Below are positions 9,001 to 13,642 of a stretch of DNA of 14,547 nucleotides, piece by piece. Position 1 is the first letter of the stretch. Each line of letters opens with the position of its first letter. The translations under genes were made by a program, and so were the position numbers. This DNA is from VMCP01 sp964645755 (GTDB taxonomy: Bacteria > Bacteroidota > Bacteroidia > NS11-12g > UBA955). The stretch spans positions 1 through 14,547 of the forward strand of contig CAZYBT010000064.1 in NCBI GenBank assembly GCA_964645755.1. Reading direction: 5' to 3'. The notes under the pieces were generated by a model that was given only the letters and a program-made list of their open reading frames with translations, had not been told where the DNA came from and ran no database searches.

Positions 9001-11698
9001 AGGAGGAACTGGTCCATACGAGTATTCTTGGAATGGAAATAGTTTCTCAAACAGAAATACATTCGACACTGCGGTTGCTGGATATTATAAGGTTGTGATT
9101 AAAGATAAGAACGGATGCACAAGTTTCGGCGAGTTTAATTTTTCGGAGCCAGCACCTTTATGGGATACGATAGTGAAGGGTGCCGATGCAAGATGTTACA
9201 GATCTTCTGACGGTGCTGCAGATGTATTCCAAACCAAAGGCGGTACGTCACCTTATTTCTACCGATGGTATAAGGGGCCTCAAACTTATTTTGGTAAGTC
9301 ATTGACCAATGTTCAAGCGGGTAAATATTATTTGGTTATAATTGATAATAATGGTTGTTTGAAAAATGATTCGGTTTCAATATTTGAACCTTCAAAATTG
9401 GTTCCAACAGTGTTTGTGACGAATCCTATCAAATGTTTTGATTCACTTGCTACGGTGGTTGCAACGGCCAAGGGGGGATCTCCAACTTTGAGTAAGGTTG
9501 ATAAATATGATTTCTATTGGGATTTCAAAACAACAGCTGCGGCTTCTATAAAATCTGATTTGAGAGCAGGAAATCACAATGTAATGGTGGTGGATTCAAA
9601 CGGTTGTAGAGAATATGCTTTCTTCAATTTGAGTGAGCCTACCAAAATGATTGTAACGATTGACTCTACCAAGGATGTACGTTGTTATGGAAATACCAAT
9701 GGGCAGATTTTTGCAACTGTTACAGGAGGTACACCGGGTTATAAATACAGTTGGATTGATTCTATTGGAAACATTGTATCTGACAAACGTATTCTCACTG
9801 GAATGTCTCGTGGTAAATACAAATTGGCAATCAAAGACAGTAAAGGCTGTCCGGATACACTGGCTCAAGATGCTGAAATCTTCACGCCATTGCCATTGAA
9901 TATTTTAACCATTGACAACAAGTTAATTGATTGTAATGGCGCGAGCACTGGTAAAATTGCTGTGACCGCTCAGGGTGGAAATGGGGAATACAAATATCAA
10001 TGGTTTATGAAACCAGTGAACATTTTAGACAGTGTGATCTACGATGTTAAAGCTGGTGGTTATTATGTAAGGGTTACAGATAAGTTGGGTTGTACGAAAG
10101 ATTCATTGTTATTTGCAACTGAAAGAGCTAAAAATAACATCCAATTGATTTCGGATTCAATTCAGTTATGCGAATTTGACTCTTTGAAATTGAATGCCGG
10201 ACTGAAAGATAGCATTGCGTTCCAATGGAAATTTAGAAATGCATTGGGTGTTTGGGATTCATTTGGTTGGAAGGATAACGGGTATCATGCAATTGACTCA
10301 TTGACTCGAAACCAAGGCGGATACTACCAGGTGAATGCTGTGGATCGTTATGGTTGTGAAGATTCCGCAAGAATTTTCGTGAGGGTGAATTTGAATCCGA
10401 TTGTGAGTATATCTTCTGATCCTAAGATTGGGTGTATTGGTGGAACGGCTGTTCTGACTGGTTTGGGTGCTGATAGTTACAAATGGTTCAAATCGAGATT
10501 GGTTCCAACATTTGGATATGACACACTTGGATATAACTATTTGTTACAATTGAACAACATTCAAAAGAAAGATACTGGAACATATTACGTACTTGGAACT
10601 ACAACTGCGGGATGTTCCGGCGTGGGTAGTTATGTGTTAAACGTTGGATTAGACTCAATTAGTGTCATGCCTGATACATCTGTTTGTGAGGGTGGGGTAT
10701 TGGTATTACGTGCGAAGGGTGGAGTAGATTATACGTGGACAGGTCCGAATGGTAACATTGTAAAATCGCCGAGTTATATCATCAATCCTGCAGACCTTAA
10801 CGACAATGGTATTTATACTGTGCGTATTTCTGACAAATGGAATTGCACTGGGAATTTCCAAACCAGGGTGAAGATTCAACCTAAGCCAAACATTACCTTA
10901 ACAGATTTGAAATCAGGTAACTATTGCGAAGGAGAAAACTTGCAATTGATTGCAAATACCGATGCTAACTTGATTGATTGGACAGGCCCTAACGGATTGA
11001 ACATTCCTAAAACAACACAAGTAGTTGTGAATGTAAGTCAGTTAGATCGTGTGAAACAAGGTTATTATAAAGTAGTTGGAACTTCCACTTATGGATGTAA
11101 AGACTCAAGTAGTTTATTGGTGAATGTATATTCTAAGCCTACTGCGGCATTTGACTTCCAAAAACGTTGTTTGTTCCTCATTCAGAACGAAGCATTTGAT
11201 ATTTTCTCTAACTCTTCTGGAGCCACCAAGTATACTTATTACTTCGATAATGCCCCAATAGCAGGGTCTGCGAGACACAGGTATACTATTGCCGACACAG
11301 GAGAGCATTCAATCAAGCTTGTTGTGACGAACGATTATGGCTGCTCTGATGAAATGGAAAAGACCGTGGTGGTTAAGCAACCTGACTATATTGAGTTGCC
11401 AAATGCCTTTACGCCTAACAATGATATGATAAATAACCTTTATTATCCTGTTCGGACAGATGCAATTACGCATTACAAAATGCGTATTTACAATCGTTGG
11501 GGTGAAAAGGTGTTTGAGGGCGAAGACAAACCTTGGAATGGTAAGGATCCGTTTGGAAATTATCATAACGAAGGTGTTTATGTGGTGATTTTGGAATATG
11601 CCTCATTCTGTAGCGAAAACCCTGATGAAATTACTAGTCCGATGAGATTCGATGGTAAGCAAGGGGCAATCAAAACAGACGTTACCTTACTCCGATAA
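2..11698 (+). CDS. Giant PKD/SprB-repeat surface adhesin with type B T9SS sorting domain (5' partial)
   Basis: The frame is open at the left edge: codons from base 2 encode the end of a module (a DT motif after NGC, then KAHP), so the TTG at 35 is not a real start. The gene ends with TAA at 11696-11698, giving 3898 visible residues. Module order: 22 PKD-like of about 91 residues, 11 canonical PKD, 5 SprB-type, 4 Ig-like, 1 PKD-like, then a type B sorting domain. PKD signatures such as WDFGDG and xHxY, SprB signatures such as GGTGPYEYSW, and the terminal PNAFTPN and IYNRWGEKVFE motifs are all visible. Known relatives (for example SprB of Flavobacterium) are carried over the outer membrane by the type IX secretion system and act as surface adhesins, some in gliding. 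Secretion and surface location are well supported; adhesion is inferred and the ligand is unknown. The composition is rich in Ser, Thr, Asn and Gly. The signal peptide is not in the window. Confidence 0.93.
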   Translation, partial: ANGCTDTAEYTLNVKAHPTATLSLANGSQCLIGNSFSVGGNGSTAVTGSTLSTYYWTYGVNASVASYGPVSSSTANTVSYSDTGFKKLRLIVTDANGCKDTADSIAIVKQHPIAKWTVNSSFQCKVGQSFNFAARQTKAAKGSSISSHSWSFGSNGVPSSASNIDSVGAVKFSTLGSQTVILTSTDANGCQDTFMGVVVVRDNPTAAIAVNPNATQCLQTNQFTFTGGTSSGGTGGTVNSYNWDFDIMSASSKASPTTGTGSSPSAVKYSDFGTYKIKLTVTNNLGCNDTALMTVLVKENPKADWTTPTAQQCLQTNTYGFSTTNSKSATSSSIQSYGWTFGSGSNPSASSSSAPSGVVYATSGQKFVTLTVTDLNGCTDTFTSTLTVKENPKAQIAFLGANSAACFRGNSFNFASTGSSSVSGSSITSQSWNFGSGANPANSSATFYNGVKYSTIGVKNVVYTVNDANGCSDTFNLTVTVKDHPVAKFAINDSSQCLRGNGFVFNPSTTVAVSTISSVVWTNFGTSSSLTVPRTSTSSTSQTVNYGTIGSKSIQLIVKDANGCNDTLNKVAVVKSHPTAAWTVNTTSQCLVGNVYNFSASTSASVTSSSLTNYAWNFGSGTSPSIGSGVTPNPVTYSTPGTKGITLIVTDNNKCTDTSIGSIIVRDNPIAKISVNNAVQCYQTQSFNFSSSLSTAGSGSTILTYNWMFDTTYSAPSTSTAAVSGVKWNTPGVKKVRLTITDVNGCQDTFEMTVFVKPNPKAQWTANTYVQCLDVNKYSFSSSGSQSVSGSSISAFDWNFAANANPATSSLASPTNIQYSAGGLKTVVLTITDANGCKDTFASTIRVKDNPVANFTINNAAQCFRGNVFNYNSTSTSVGGSSIASYSWKFGANASVATATTSSQSNVKYGVIGTKTISLVVIDANGCPDTIEKPVVVKDHPVAVSTVNAGSQCFRGNSYNFGSSGTAAVSGSSISSYAWTFGTASVPSSATGSTYNGVKYSSIGSKNIQMVVYDANGCNDTVKFAVVVKDHPNAQWAMSSTLSTQCLVGNSFNFTSSSSTPVTTSKIGGYAWNFGSGSVPGSAITSTVNNVVYTTYGVKSVSLIINDTNGCNDTFISNVTVKDNPTAKIGVNSAVQCFQNNSFNFDASGSSTGFGSTVSTYDWKFDALSWKNHANPATVSGSGSTASNPTGVTYDTLGGFKVRLLVTNTSGCTDTAMFAIRVKENPLAKWSVGTFVQCQQTNSYNFTSSGSAASNSSTITGYSWTFGSGATPPNSTAAIPALVNYSSAGTKNVTLTVTDFNGCTDTFTASIRVKDNPSAKVVIANANQCFRGNNFNIGSTGTAAVGGSNITAYDWDFGTGATPATSTSASPSTVKYSNIGVKTILLTITDANGCKDTFKTTLTVKDHPDAQWVVAGAQNSQCFRGNNFIISSTGTTPVSPSTSIAAYEWNFGANASPANSFAVTPGSVKFGTIGTKVVKLIVTDFNGCKDTNVGNLVVKDHPDADFTFTKNSSQCLIGNSFDFSSAVSTPVINSALGGYQWTFGANATPLSATNSTPANVVYSAYGTKLITLIVKDTNNCSDTISKNAIVKQHPLAKWTVNNDTQCLRGNQFNFSGLSSTSAISSTISNYQWNFGSGASPANSTASTESVNYATIGVKSIHILVTDANGCQDSFRTFVRVMDHPTAKWATNPYEQCLQGNSFDFASSSSLPVTGSTLIGYDWTFGSAATPATSVTAATNDVTYATIGSKSVILKVTDLNGCNDTFMSTVTVKAHPIAKWTVNKAIQCFQENSFAFSPSATTAVSGSNISTYSWSFGSTANPTTNTTSSPPDVIYSTIGQKTVILTVVDANGCEDTFTSSVKVLQNPKAEWTASNYILCPDDNSFDFYSTNSTPASGSSLSNFYWTLGSTATPDTSTKVDLKNVSFSSFGVKTIVLKVTDINGCADTFKASVSVREKPTAKWTVNNGGQCLNNHSFAFTSNGSTPIAGSTIVGYKWNFGLNASPDTSSLAMPPTVKYSTFGKKTIKLTVTDLNGCTDTFESSIMVYPAPNMNYVIANDSQCLGNNLFKFTNASTLALGSMNYKWHFGDTTPDVSALDTTHVYAKEGTYFVKLYGYTDKGCSDSIQKFVVVHPMPKVDFFLFSSCAPGNTIAFTNNSKITSGSMTYVWTFGNGNTSTQTNPYYTYGSSGTYKVKLMSTSDYGCIDSVEKKINVYGAMTAAFKVNSQQCDVSKPFKFNNTSQLTAGSTVTFKWDFGNGKSSSDTSPLHQYTTAGVYKVKLVLTGNGGCKDSTSETITIFEKPKAGFSVNNTCTWNGAVSFKNTTKITTDSLYYKWDFGDGQNSTDTNPTHKYAYFSSYKALLTATSKFGCVDTISQIVKVFAKPEAKFTTNGQIQCGTVNFFKFTNLSTIGSGNAIYYWDFGDSTTSIDSNTTHSYSKYGNFTVRLIAKTKFGCADTISTTVTVVSKPTASFTFTNECLGVANKFTNTSKDVSATTTYTWNFEPTVSSTVTSPNHTYANDGKYNVCLIADNGLNSCRDTVCQDVYVYPKPKVDFTVSKYTSCGSDTFKFLNKTTIKSGSYSLRWDFGDNSGSTQLNPVHKYDNPAVYQVKLYAESNYGCKDSLSSVATRIKIKIKPQVSFVKYDSCWGGTVEFKNATNNPLDSILMTKWYLGDNSLSYAQTKFRHAYAAPGTYKVTLVVTLKNNCVDSFSNNIVIYPVPTVRLKQNNQNVSICNNTNAFTFYDSSIISGGGTLSSRWFVSDGSYYTNNPLVKSFTTAGKFWIKLVSRSAKGCEAADSTQIEIFPEPTAQFTMNDSDQCLVGNNFEFYDNTSINTNGGTLTYLWNFGDGTTSTLDNPIKTYKAPGFYTVSLKVTSSYGCSDTQVSFLRVYDMPKANFTVNNWNQCLAANKFDFVNLSTISTGNGSLTYDWDFGIPGTSTQMSPSVNFTGTGMQPVALRATSSYGCYDDTLNYVYVLQNPDTGIITMLNAIPCHGMSGKLSVTGTGGTGPYEYSWNGNSFSNRNTFDTAVAGYYKVVIKDKNGCTSFGEFNFSEPAPLWDTIVKGADARCYRSSDGAADVFQTKGGTSPYFYRWYKGPQTYFGKSLTNVQAGKYYLVIIDNNGCLKNDSVSIFEPSKLVPTVFVTNPIKCFDSLATVVATAKGGSPTLSKVDKYDFYWDFKTTAAASIKSDLRAGNHNVMVVDSNGCREYAFFNLSEPTKMIVTIDSTKDVRCYGNTNGQIFATVTGGTPGYKYSWIDSIGNIVSDKRILTGMSRGKYKLAIKDSKGCPDTLAQDAEIFTPLPLNILTIDNKLIDCNGASTGKIAVTAQGGNGEYKYQWFMKPVNILDSVIYDVKAGGYYVRVTDKLGCTKDSLLFATERAKNNIQLISDSIQLCEFDSLKLNAGLKDSIAFQWKFRNALGVWDSFGWKDNGYHAIDSLTRNQGGYYQVNAVDRYGCEDSARIFVRVNLNPIVSISSDPKIGCIGGTAVLTGLGADSYKWFKSRLVPTFGYDTLGYNYLLQLNNIQKKDTGTYYVLGTTTAGCSGVGSYVLNVGLDSISVMPDTSVCEGGVLVLRAKGGVDYTWTGPNGNIVKSPSYIINPADLNDNGIYTVRISDKWNCTGNFQTRVKIQPKPNITLTDLKSGNYCEGENLQLIANTDANLIDWTGPNGLNIPKTTQVVVNVSQLDRVKQGYYKVVGTSTYGCKDSSSLLVNVYSKPTAAFDFQKRCLFLIQNEAFDIFSNSSGATKYTYYFDNAPIAGSARHRYTIADTGEHSIKLVVTNDYGCSDEMEKTVVVKQPDYIELPNAFTPNNDMINNLYYPVRTDAITHYKMRIYNRWGEKVFEGEDKPWNGKDPFGNYHNEGVYVVILEYASFCSENPDEITSPMRFDGKQGAIKTDVTLLR
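86..6175 (+). repeat. Array of 22 long PKD-like modules (R1-R22)
   Basis: Modules begin at the QC (or AC, LC) pair at 86, 368, 647, 935, 1214, 1487, 1766, 2039, 2312, 2585, 2855, 3134, 3407, 3710, 3983, 4262, 4541, 4814, 5084, 5357, 5630 and 5903. Lengths are 90-101 residues, mostly 91. The pattern is QCxxGNSFNF, a Ser/Thr/Gly-rich stretch, YxWxFGSG, a variable loop, VxYSTxGxKxVxLxVTD, then NGCxDTF and a linker VKDxPxAKW. Bases 2-85 hold the end of a preceding module, so the array continues upstream. These modules keep the PKD Trp-x-Phe-Gly core but lack the usual GDG turn and the H-x-Y strand motif, so they are a divergent, longer PKD-like type. Identity between neighbours is moderate by eye, which implies old duplication. 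Confidence 0.9.
368..4540 (+). repeat. Three copies of a five-module higher-order repeat
   Basis: Modules R2-R16 fall into three blocks of five: 368-1765, 1766-3133 and 3134-4540 (466, 456 and 469 codons). Position 2 of each block (647, 2039, 3407) is the only place in the array with W-x-F-D instead of W-x-F-G or a close variant. Positions 1-3 end in an NP linker and positions 4-5 in an HP linker, in all three blocks. The turn before the conserved Lys is x-I-G in all six position 4-5 modules and in none of the nine position 1-3 modules. Position 4 starts CFRGN in all three blocks. This indicates that a five-module segment was duplicated as a unit. Confidence 0.82.
6176..8962 (+). repeat. Array of 11 canonical PKD modules (P1-P11)
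   Basis: Modules start at 6176, 6425, 6674, 6923, 7175, 7421, 7673, 7925, 8186, 8441 and 8699, with lengths of 82-88 residues. They show the classic PKD pattern: WDFGDG or a close variant, a Ser/Thr-rich turn, NPxHxY, then GxYxVKL and a final YGCxDS. The strand order suggests a beta-sandwich like the polycystin PKD fold. The linkers are typically YPxP or xKPxAxF rather than KDHP or KDNP. The module near 7421 has two extra cysteines (VCL and VCQ) around the usual one. The change from 91- to about 83-residue units at 6176 is abrupt. Confidence 0.88.
8963..10168 (+). repeat. Five SprB-type repeat modules (S1-S5)
   Basis: Modules begin at the cysteines at 8963, 9194, 9434, 9683 and 9932. Each follows the SprB-repeat pattern: Cys, a short Gly/Ser run, a strand, GG(T/S/N)xxYxYxW, a loop, then AGxYxVxIxDxNGC or close variants, and a tail such as FxxSEPxxL. 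This pattern is known from SprB of Flavobacterium johnsoniae and many Bacteroidota surface proteins that carry type B sorting domains. The third module (9434) has a longer insertion between the GG turn and the Trp strand. Their role is structural or adhesive by analogy only. Confidence 0.82.
10169..11167 (+). repeat. Four Ig-like modules (I1-I4)
   Basis: Modules begin at the cysteines at 10169, 10433, 10685 and 10925. They share an early CxGxxLxL strand, a central Trp (for example DYTWTGPNG), and a DxGxYxV strand near the second cysteine, as in bacterial Ig-like domains such as the PKD/Ig-CTERM-type families. The third and fourth both carry WTGPNG, and one is probably a duplicate of the other. 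The exact Ig subfamily cannot be assigned without a profile search. Confidence 0.68.
11168..11395 (+). other. Terminal PKD-like module before the sorting domain
   Basis: This single module follows the Ig-like block. It runs from a Cys at 11168 through a YYFDN core, an HRY strand, DTGEHSIKLVVTNDYGC, and a connector ending in DYIE. This is the usual arrangement just ahead of a type B sorting domain, where a last PKD domain acts as a spacer. It lacks the Trp of the other PKD modules (Tyr instead). Confidence 0.7.
11396..11695 (+). other. Type B (gliding-motility-associated, CHU_C-like) T9SS C-terminal sorting domain
   Basis: The last 100 residues contain LPNAFTPNNDMINN, YKMRIYNRWGEKVFE, KPWNGKD, NEGVYVVILEY and the final KTDVTLLR. 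This is the TIGR04131/CHU_C pattern of the type B targeting signal. Known members direct export by the type IX machinery, usually with a PorP/SprF-family partner. The common NGDGxND after FTPN is NNDMINN here, so two glycines are lost, but the rest is well conserved. There is one cysteine (codon 11609-11611) with no visible partner in the domain. Confidence 0.9.
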
Positions 11699-11776
11699 AT
11701 TTAAAGTTTAAGGTTTACAGTTTGGTGTCGATGTTATTTTATGCATCGACAAACTGTAAACCTTAAACTAATTTAT
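11695..11776. terminator. Long inverted repeat between convergent genes, likely bidirectional terminator
   Basis: The left arm AGTTTAAGGTTTACAGTTT (11705-11723) is perfectly complementary to 11751-11769. After a three-base bulge (11724-11726), an inner stem of 7 bp continues (11727-11733 with 11744-11750), leaving a loop of about 10 bases. AT-rich flanks (11695-11701 with 11770-11776) can add 7 more pairs. The right arm contains the permease stop codon (TTA at 11763-11765), and the outer left flank reaches the adhesin stop codon. AT-rich sequence on both sides gives a U-containing tail in either direction, though no clean U-run. Its position between convergent genes fits termination of both transcripts. 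It could also be a copy of a dispersed intergenic repeat. Confidence 0.75.
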
Positions 11777-12965
11777 AAATTTGCCTGCGTATAGAGATAT
11801 ATTGCACAAGCCAAAGTGCTGAAATTAAAATTAAGCTGCCAAGGATCACATATTGATTGATCTCATCGGGGGCTTGAAATCCAAAAGTTTCGATATAAGC
11901 ATTGGTGGTATTTTTGATGAAATACAGCAATACAAGGTTTAAAGCAAAAATGATCGCCATGATCAAAGCCAGTTGCTTAGAGTACCATTGTACAATTTTG
12001 GAATGAGGATAGCCTTGATGTAACAAGGTTTCTGTTTCGTATTTAGACCGGGTAATTGCCAATTGTACGTACAGTAAAAAGGCACTGACAGAAACAAACA
12101 CAACAAATATTCCAAGAACGGCAACAATCGTGAGGATGGCTTGAAGAAGACTTCCAAATTTGCCATTTTTCAAGAGTTCTTGATTGGTTTCATATCCCTC
12201 ATTTTCAAGATGTTTCTGAATGGCTGGAAGTTCATTTTGTTTGGCCTTTACAATAATTCGATATGATTCCGCAGAATTCGGAATATTTCCGAATTTTTTA
12301 TTTGCATAATTCATAAAACGCTGAGGCACCAGCACCGAAGTAATTCTATTGCTAAACCCAGCAATACGTCCTTGAAATCGGGCTGCGCCACTTTTCCCTT
12401 GAATGTCGATGTCGAAAACTGCCATTTGAATGGTGCCTTTCGACAACTGGGGAAGTCCTCTTCCGGGGGCAAAATTAAAATTATAGAGGTTGATAAAATC
12501 GGTTGGAAGTATCATTGGAATCATATTGCTTCCTTCTTCCCAGCTCCAATCTTCTGGTTTTACATCTAAAAAATCATCACCAACGCTTTCCAAAAAAAGT
12601 TCCGTTCTCATGGTTGCACCTGCATTTCCGGGGATGCTCATTGAGGCAACAGCTTCGAATTGATTGGCTGTAAATTCTCCCACTTTTTGAATGCTTTTCA
12701 GAGATTTCAACTGTTGTACTTCCGTTTCACTGAAGGTACTCTTGCCGAGTTTGAGTGAATTGAGAACCGAAACTTGTTTGTTAATGACCAAAAATTGACT
12801 ACCAATTGCTTGCTCTGAACTCGTTACCATGGTCTTGAAATCCGCAAATAATTGCGCTGCAACGATCACCAAAAAGAACCCGAGAAGGCTCCCTAAAATG
12901 GCACCAATCAATTGACTCGGTTTTTGAGTCTTAATAAGGATGTACGATAATAACGATTTCTTCAT
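11763..12965 (-). CDS. FtsX/MacB-type ABC transporter permease
   Basis: This 400-residue inner-membrane protein has one hydrophobic segment near the start (about residues 19-40), a large hydrophilic domain (about 41-270), then three more membrane segments (about 272-301, 330-350 and 371-391). That is the layout of the FtsX/MacB/LolC permease superfamily: TM1, an extracytoplasmic domain, then TM2-4. The stretch at about 313-330, between TM2 and TM3, resembles the coupling-helix segment that contacts the ATPase. The start ATG lies 2 bases after the stop of the ATPase gene, so the two are surely co-translated partners. No Shine-Dalgarno motif is visible. The last codons lie inside the terminator hairpin. 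Family members move lipoproteins or hydrophobic molecules, or transmit mechanical signals to the envelope. The sequence does not show which applies here. Confidence 0.82.
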   Translation of the reverse strand: MKKSLLSYILIKTQKPSQLIGAILGSLLGFFLVIVAAQLFADFKTMVTSSEQAIGSQFLVINKQVSVLNSLKLGKSTFSETEVQQLKSLKSIQKVGEFTANQFEAVASMSIPGNAGATMRTELFLESVGDDFLDVKPEDWSWEEGSNMIPMILPTDFINLYNFNFAPGRGLPQLSKGTIQMAVFDIDIQGKSGAARFQGRIAGFSNRITSVLVPQRFMNYANKKFGNIPNSAESYRIIVKAKQNELPAIQKHLENEGYETNQELLKNGKFGSLLQAILTIVAVLGIFVVFVSVSAFLLYVQLAITRSKYETETLLHQGYPHSKIVQWYSKQLALIMAIIFALNLVLLYFIKNTTNAYIETFGFQAPDEINQYVILGSLILISALWLVQYISIRRQIYKLV

Positions 12966-12967
12966 GG

Positions 12968-13639
12968 TTAGATGGTAACAGGGATGAATCCAGAAACGGC
13001 ATAACGTTCATCGAGCGACGTAATGATAATACCAGCATTTTGAGCTTGTGCAACTTCCCGAATCAACGACAATGCAATGTTTGAATTGGTTTGATCTAGA
13101 TGACTGAAAGGCTCATCCAAAACGATCCATTTGAAAGGTCGATTCAATGCCCTTAAAATGGCCACGCGTTGCATTTGTCCGAATGACAATTGAGACACTT
13201 TTTGGTTCATTTTAGATTCAATTCCGAGGGACATTGCCCATTGCTGGATGGTTTGAGAGTTTTGAACATTGTTGGATGTAACGTTTTTTGCCTCATGAAC
13301 CTTATTGATTTCGGAGGTAAGTTGAATGTTTTGAAGAGCGGTTAATTCAGGAAACAGTTGTAGGTCTTGAAACAAAATGCTGCATTGGAGTGCTCTCCAT
13401 TGTGCCCAATTCAGGGGGGATAACCCTTTAGAATTTTGTCCCTCAAAAAATACATTTCCTAAAAAATCGCCCCGAGTTCCAGCGAGCAAGCCAACGAGTG
13501 TTGACTTGCCTTTGCCGGATGGGGCGATAATTTGATACATTTGGCCGGCTTCGAAGGTAAAATGCCTGTTCCAAATGCTATTGGGTTGAATAAATTCTTT
13601 TAAAGGATTTGGGATTACATGATCAAAAACGATGTTCAT
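12968..13639 (-). CDS. ABC transporter ATP-binding protein (LolD/MacB/FtsE-like)
   Basis: This 223-residue nucleotide-binding subunit has Walker A APSGKGKST (39-47), Q-loop Gln 91 in LFQD, signature LSFGQ (151-155), Walker B WIVLDE (171-176, with the catalytic Glu 176) and D-loop LD (181-182). It ends soon after IIITSLDER. The residue expected to be the switch histidine (usually TH) is Ser 208, and the C-terminus is short, as in FtsE- and LolD-sized subunits. A roughly 20-residue polar insert (about 115-135) precedes the helical subdomain. The ATG is 3 bases after the stop of the upstream gene and follows an A-rich stretch (AATAAAAAATG) instead of a Shine-Dalgarno sequence. It should power the permease encoded 2 bases downstream. 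Substrate unknown. Confidence 0.88.
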   Translation of the reverse strand: MNIVFDHVIPNPLKEFIQPNSIWNRHFTFEAGQMYQIIAPSGKGKSTLVGLLAGTRGDFLGNVFFEGQNSKGLSPLNWAQWRALQCSILFQDLQLFPELTALQNIQLTSEINKVHEAKNVTSNNVQNSQTIQQWAMSLGIESKMNQKVSQLSFGQMQRVAILRALNRPFKWIVLDEPFSHLDQTNSNIALSLIREVAQAQNAGIIITSLDERYAVSGFIPVTI

Positions 13640-13642
13640 TTT

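Noticed and set aside
11699..11762. Intergenic hairpin considered as a tRNA or small RNA gene
   Set aside because: The structure is a single long stem-loop with no tRNA features and no visible promoter.
13499..13525. Walker A of the ATPase begins with Ala rather than Gly (APSGKGKST)
   Set aside because: The P-loop consensus allows A or G at this place, so it is not a defect.
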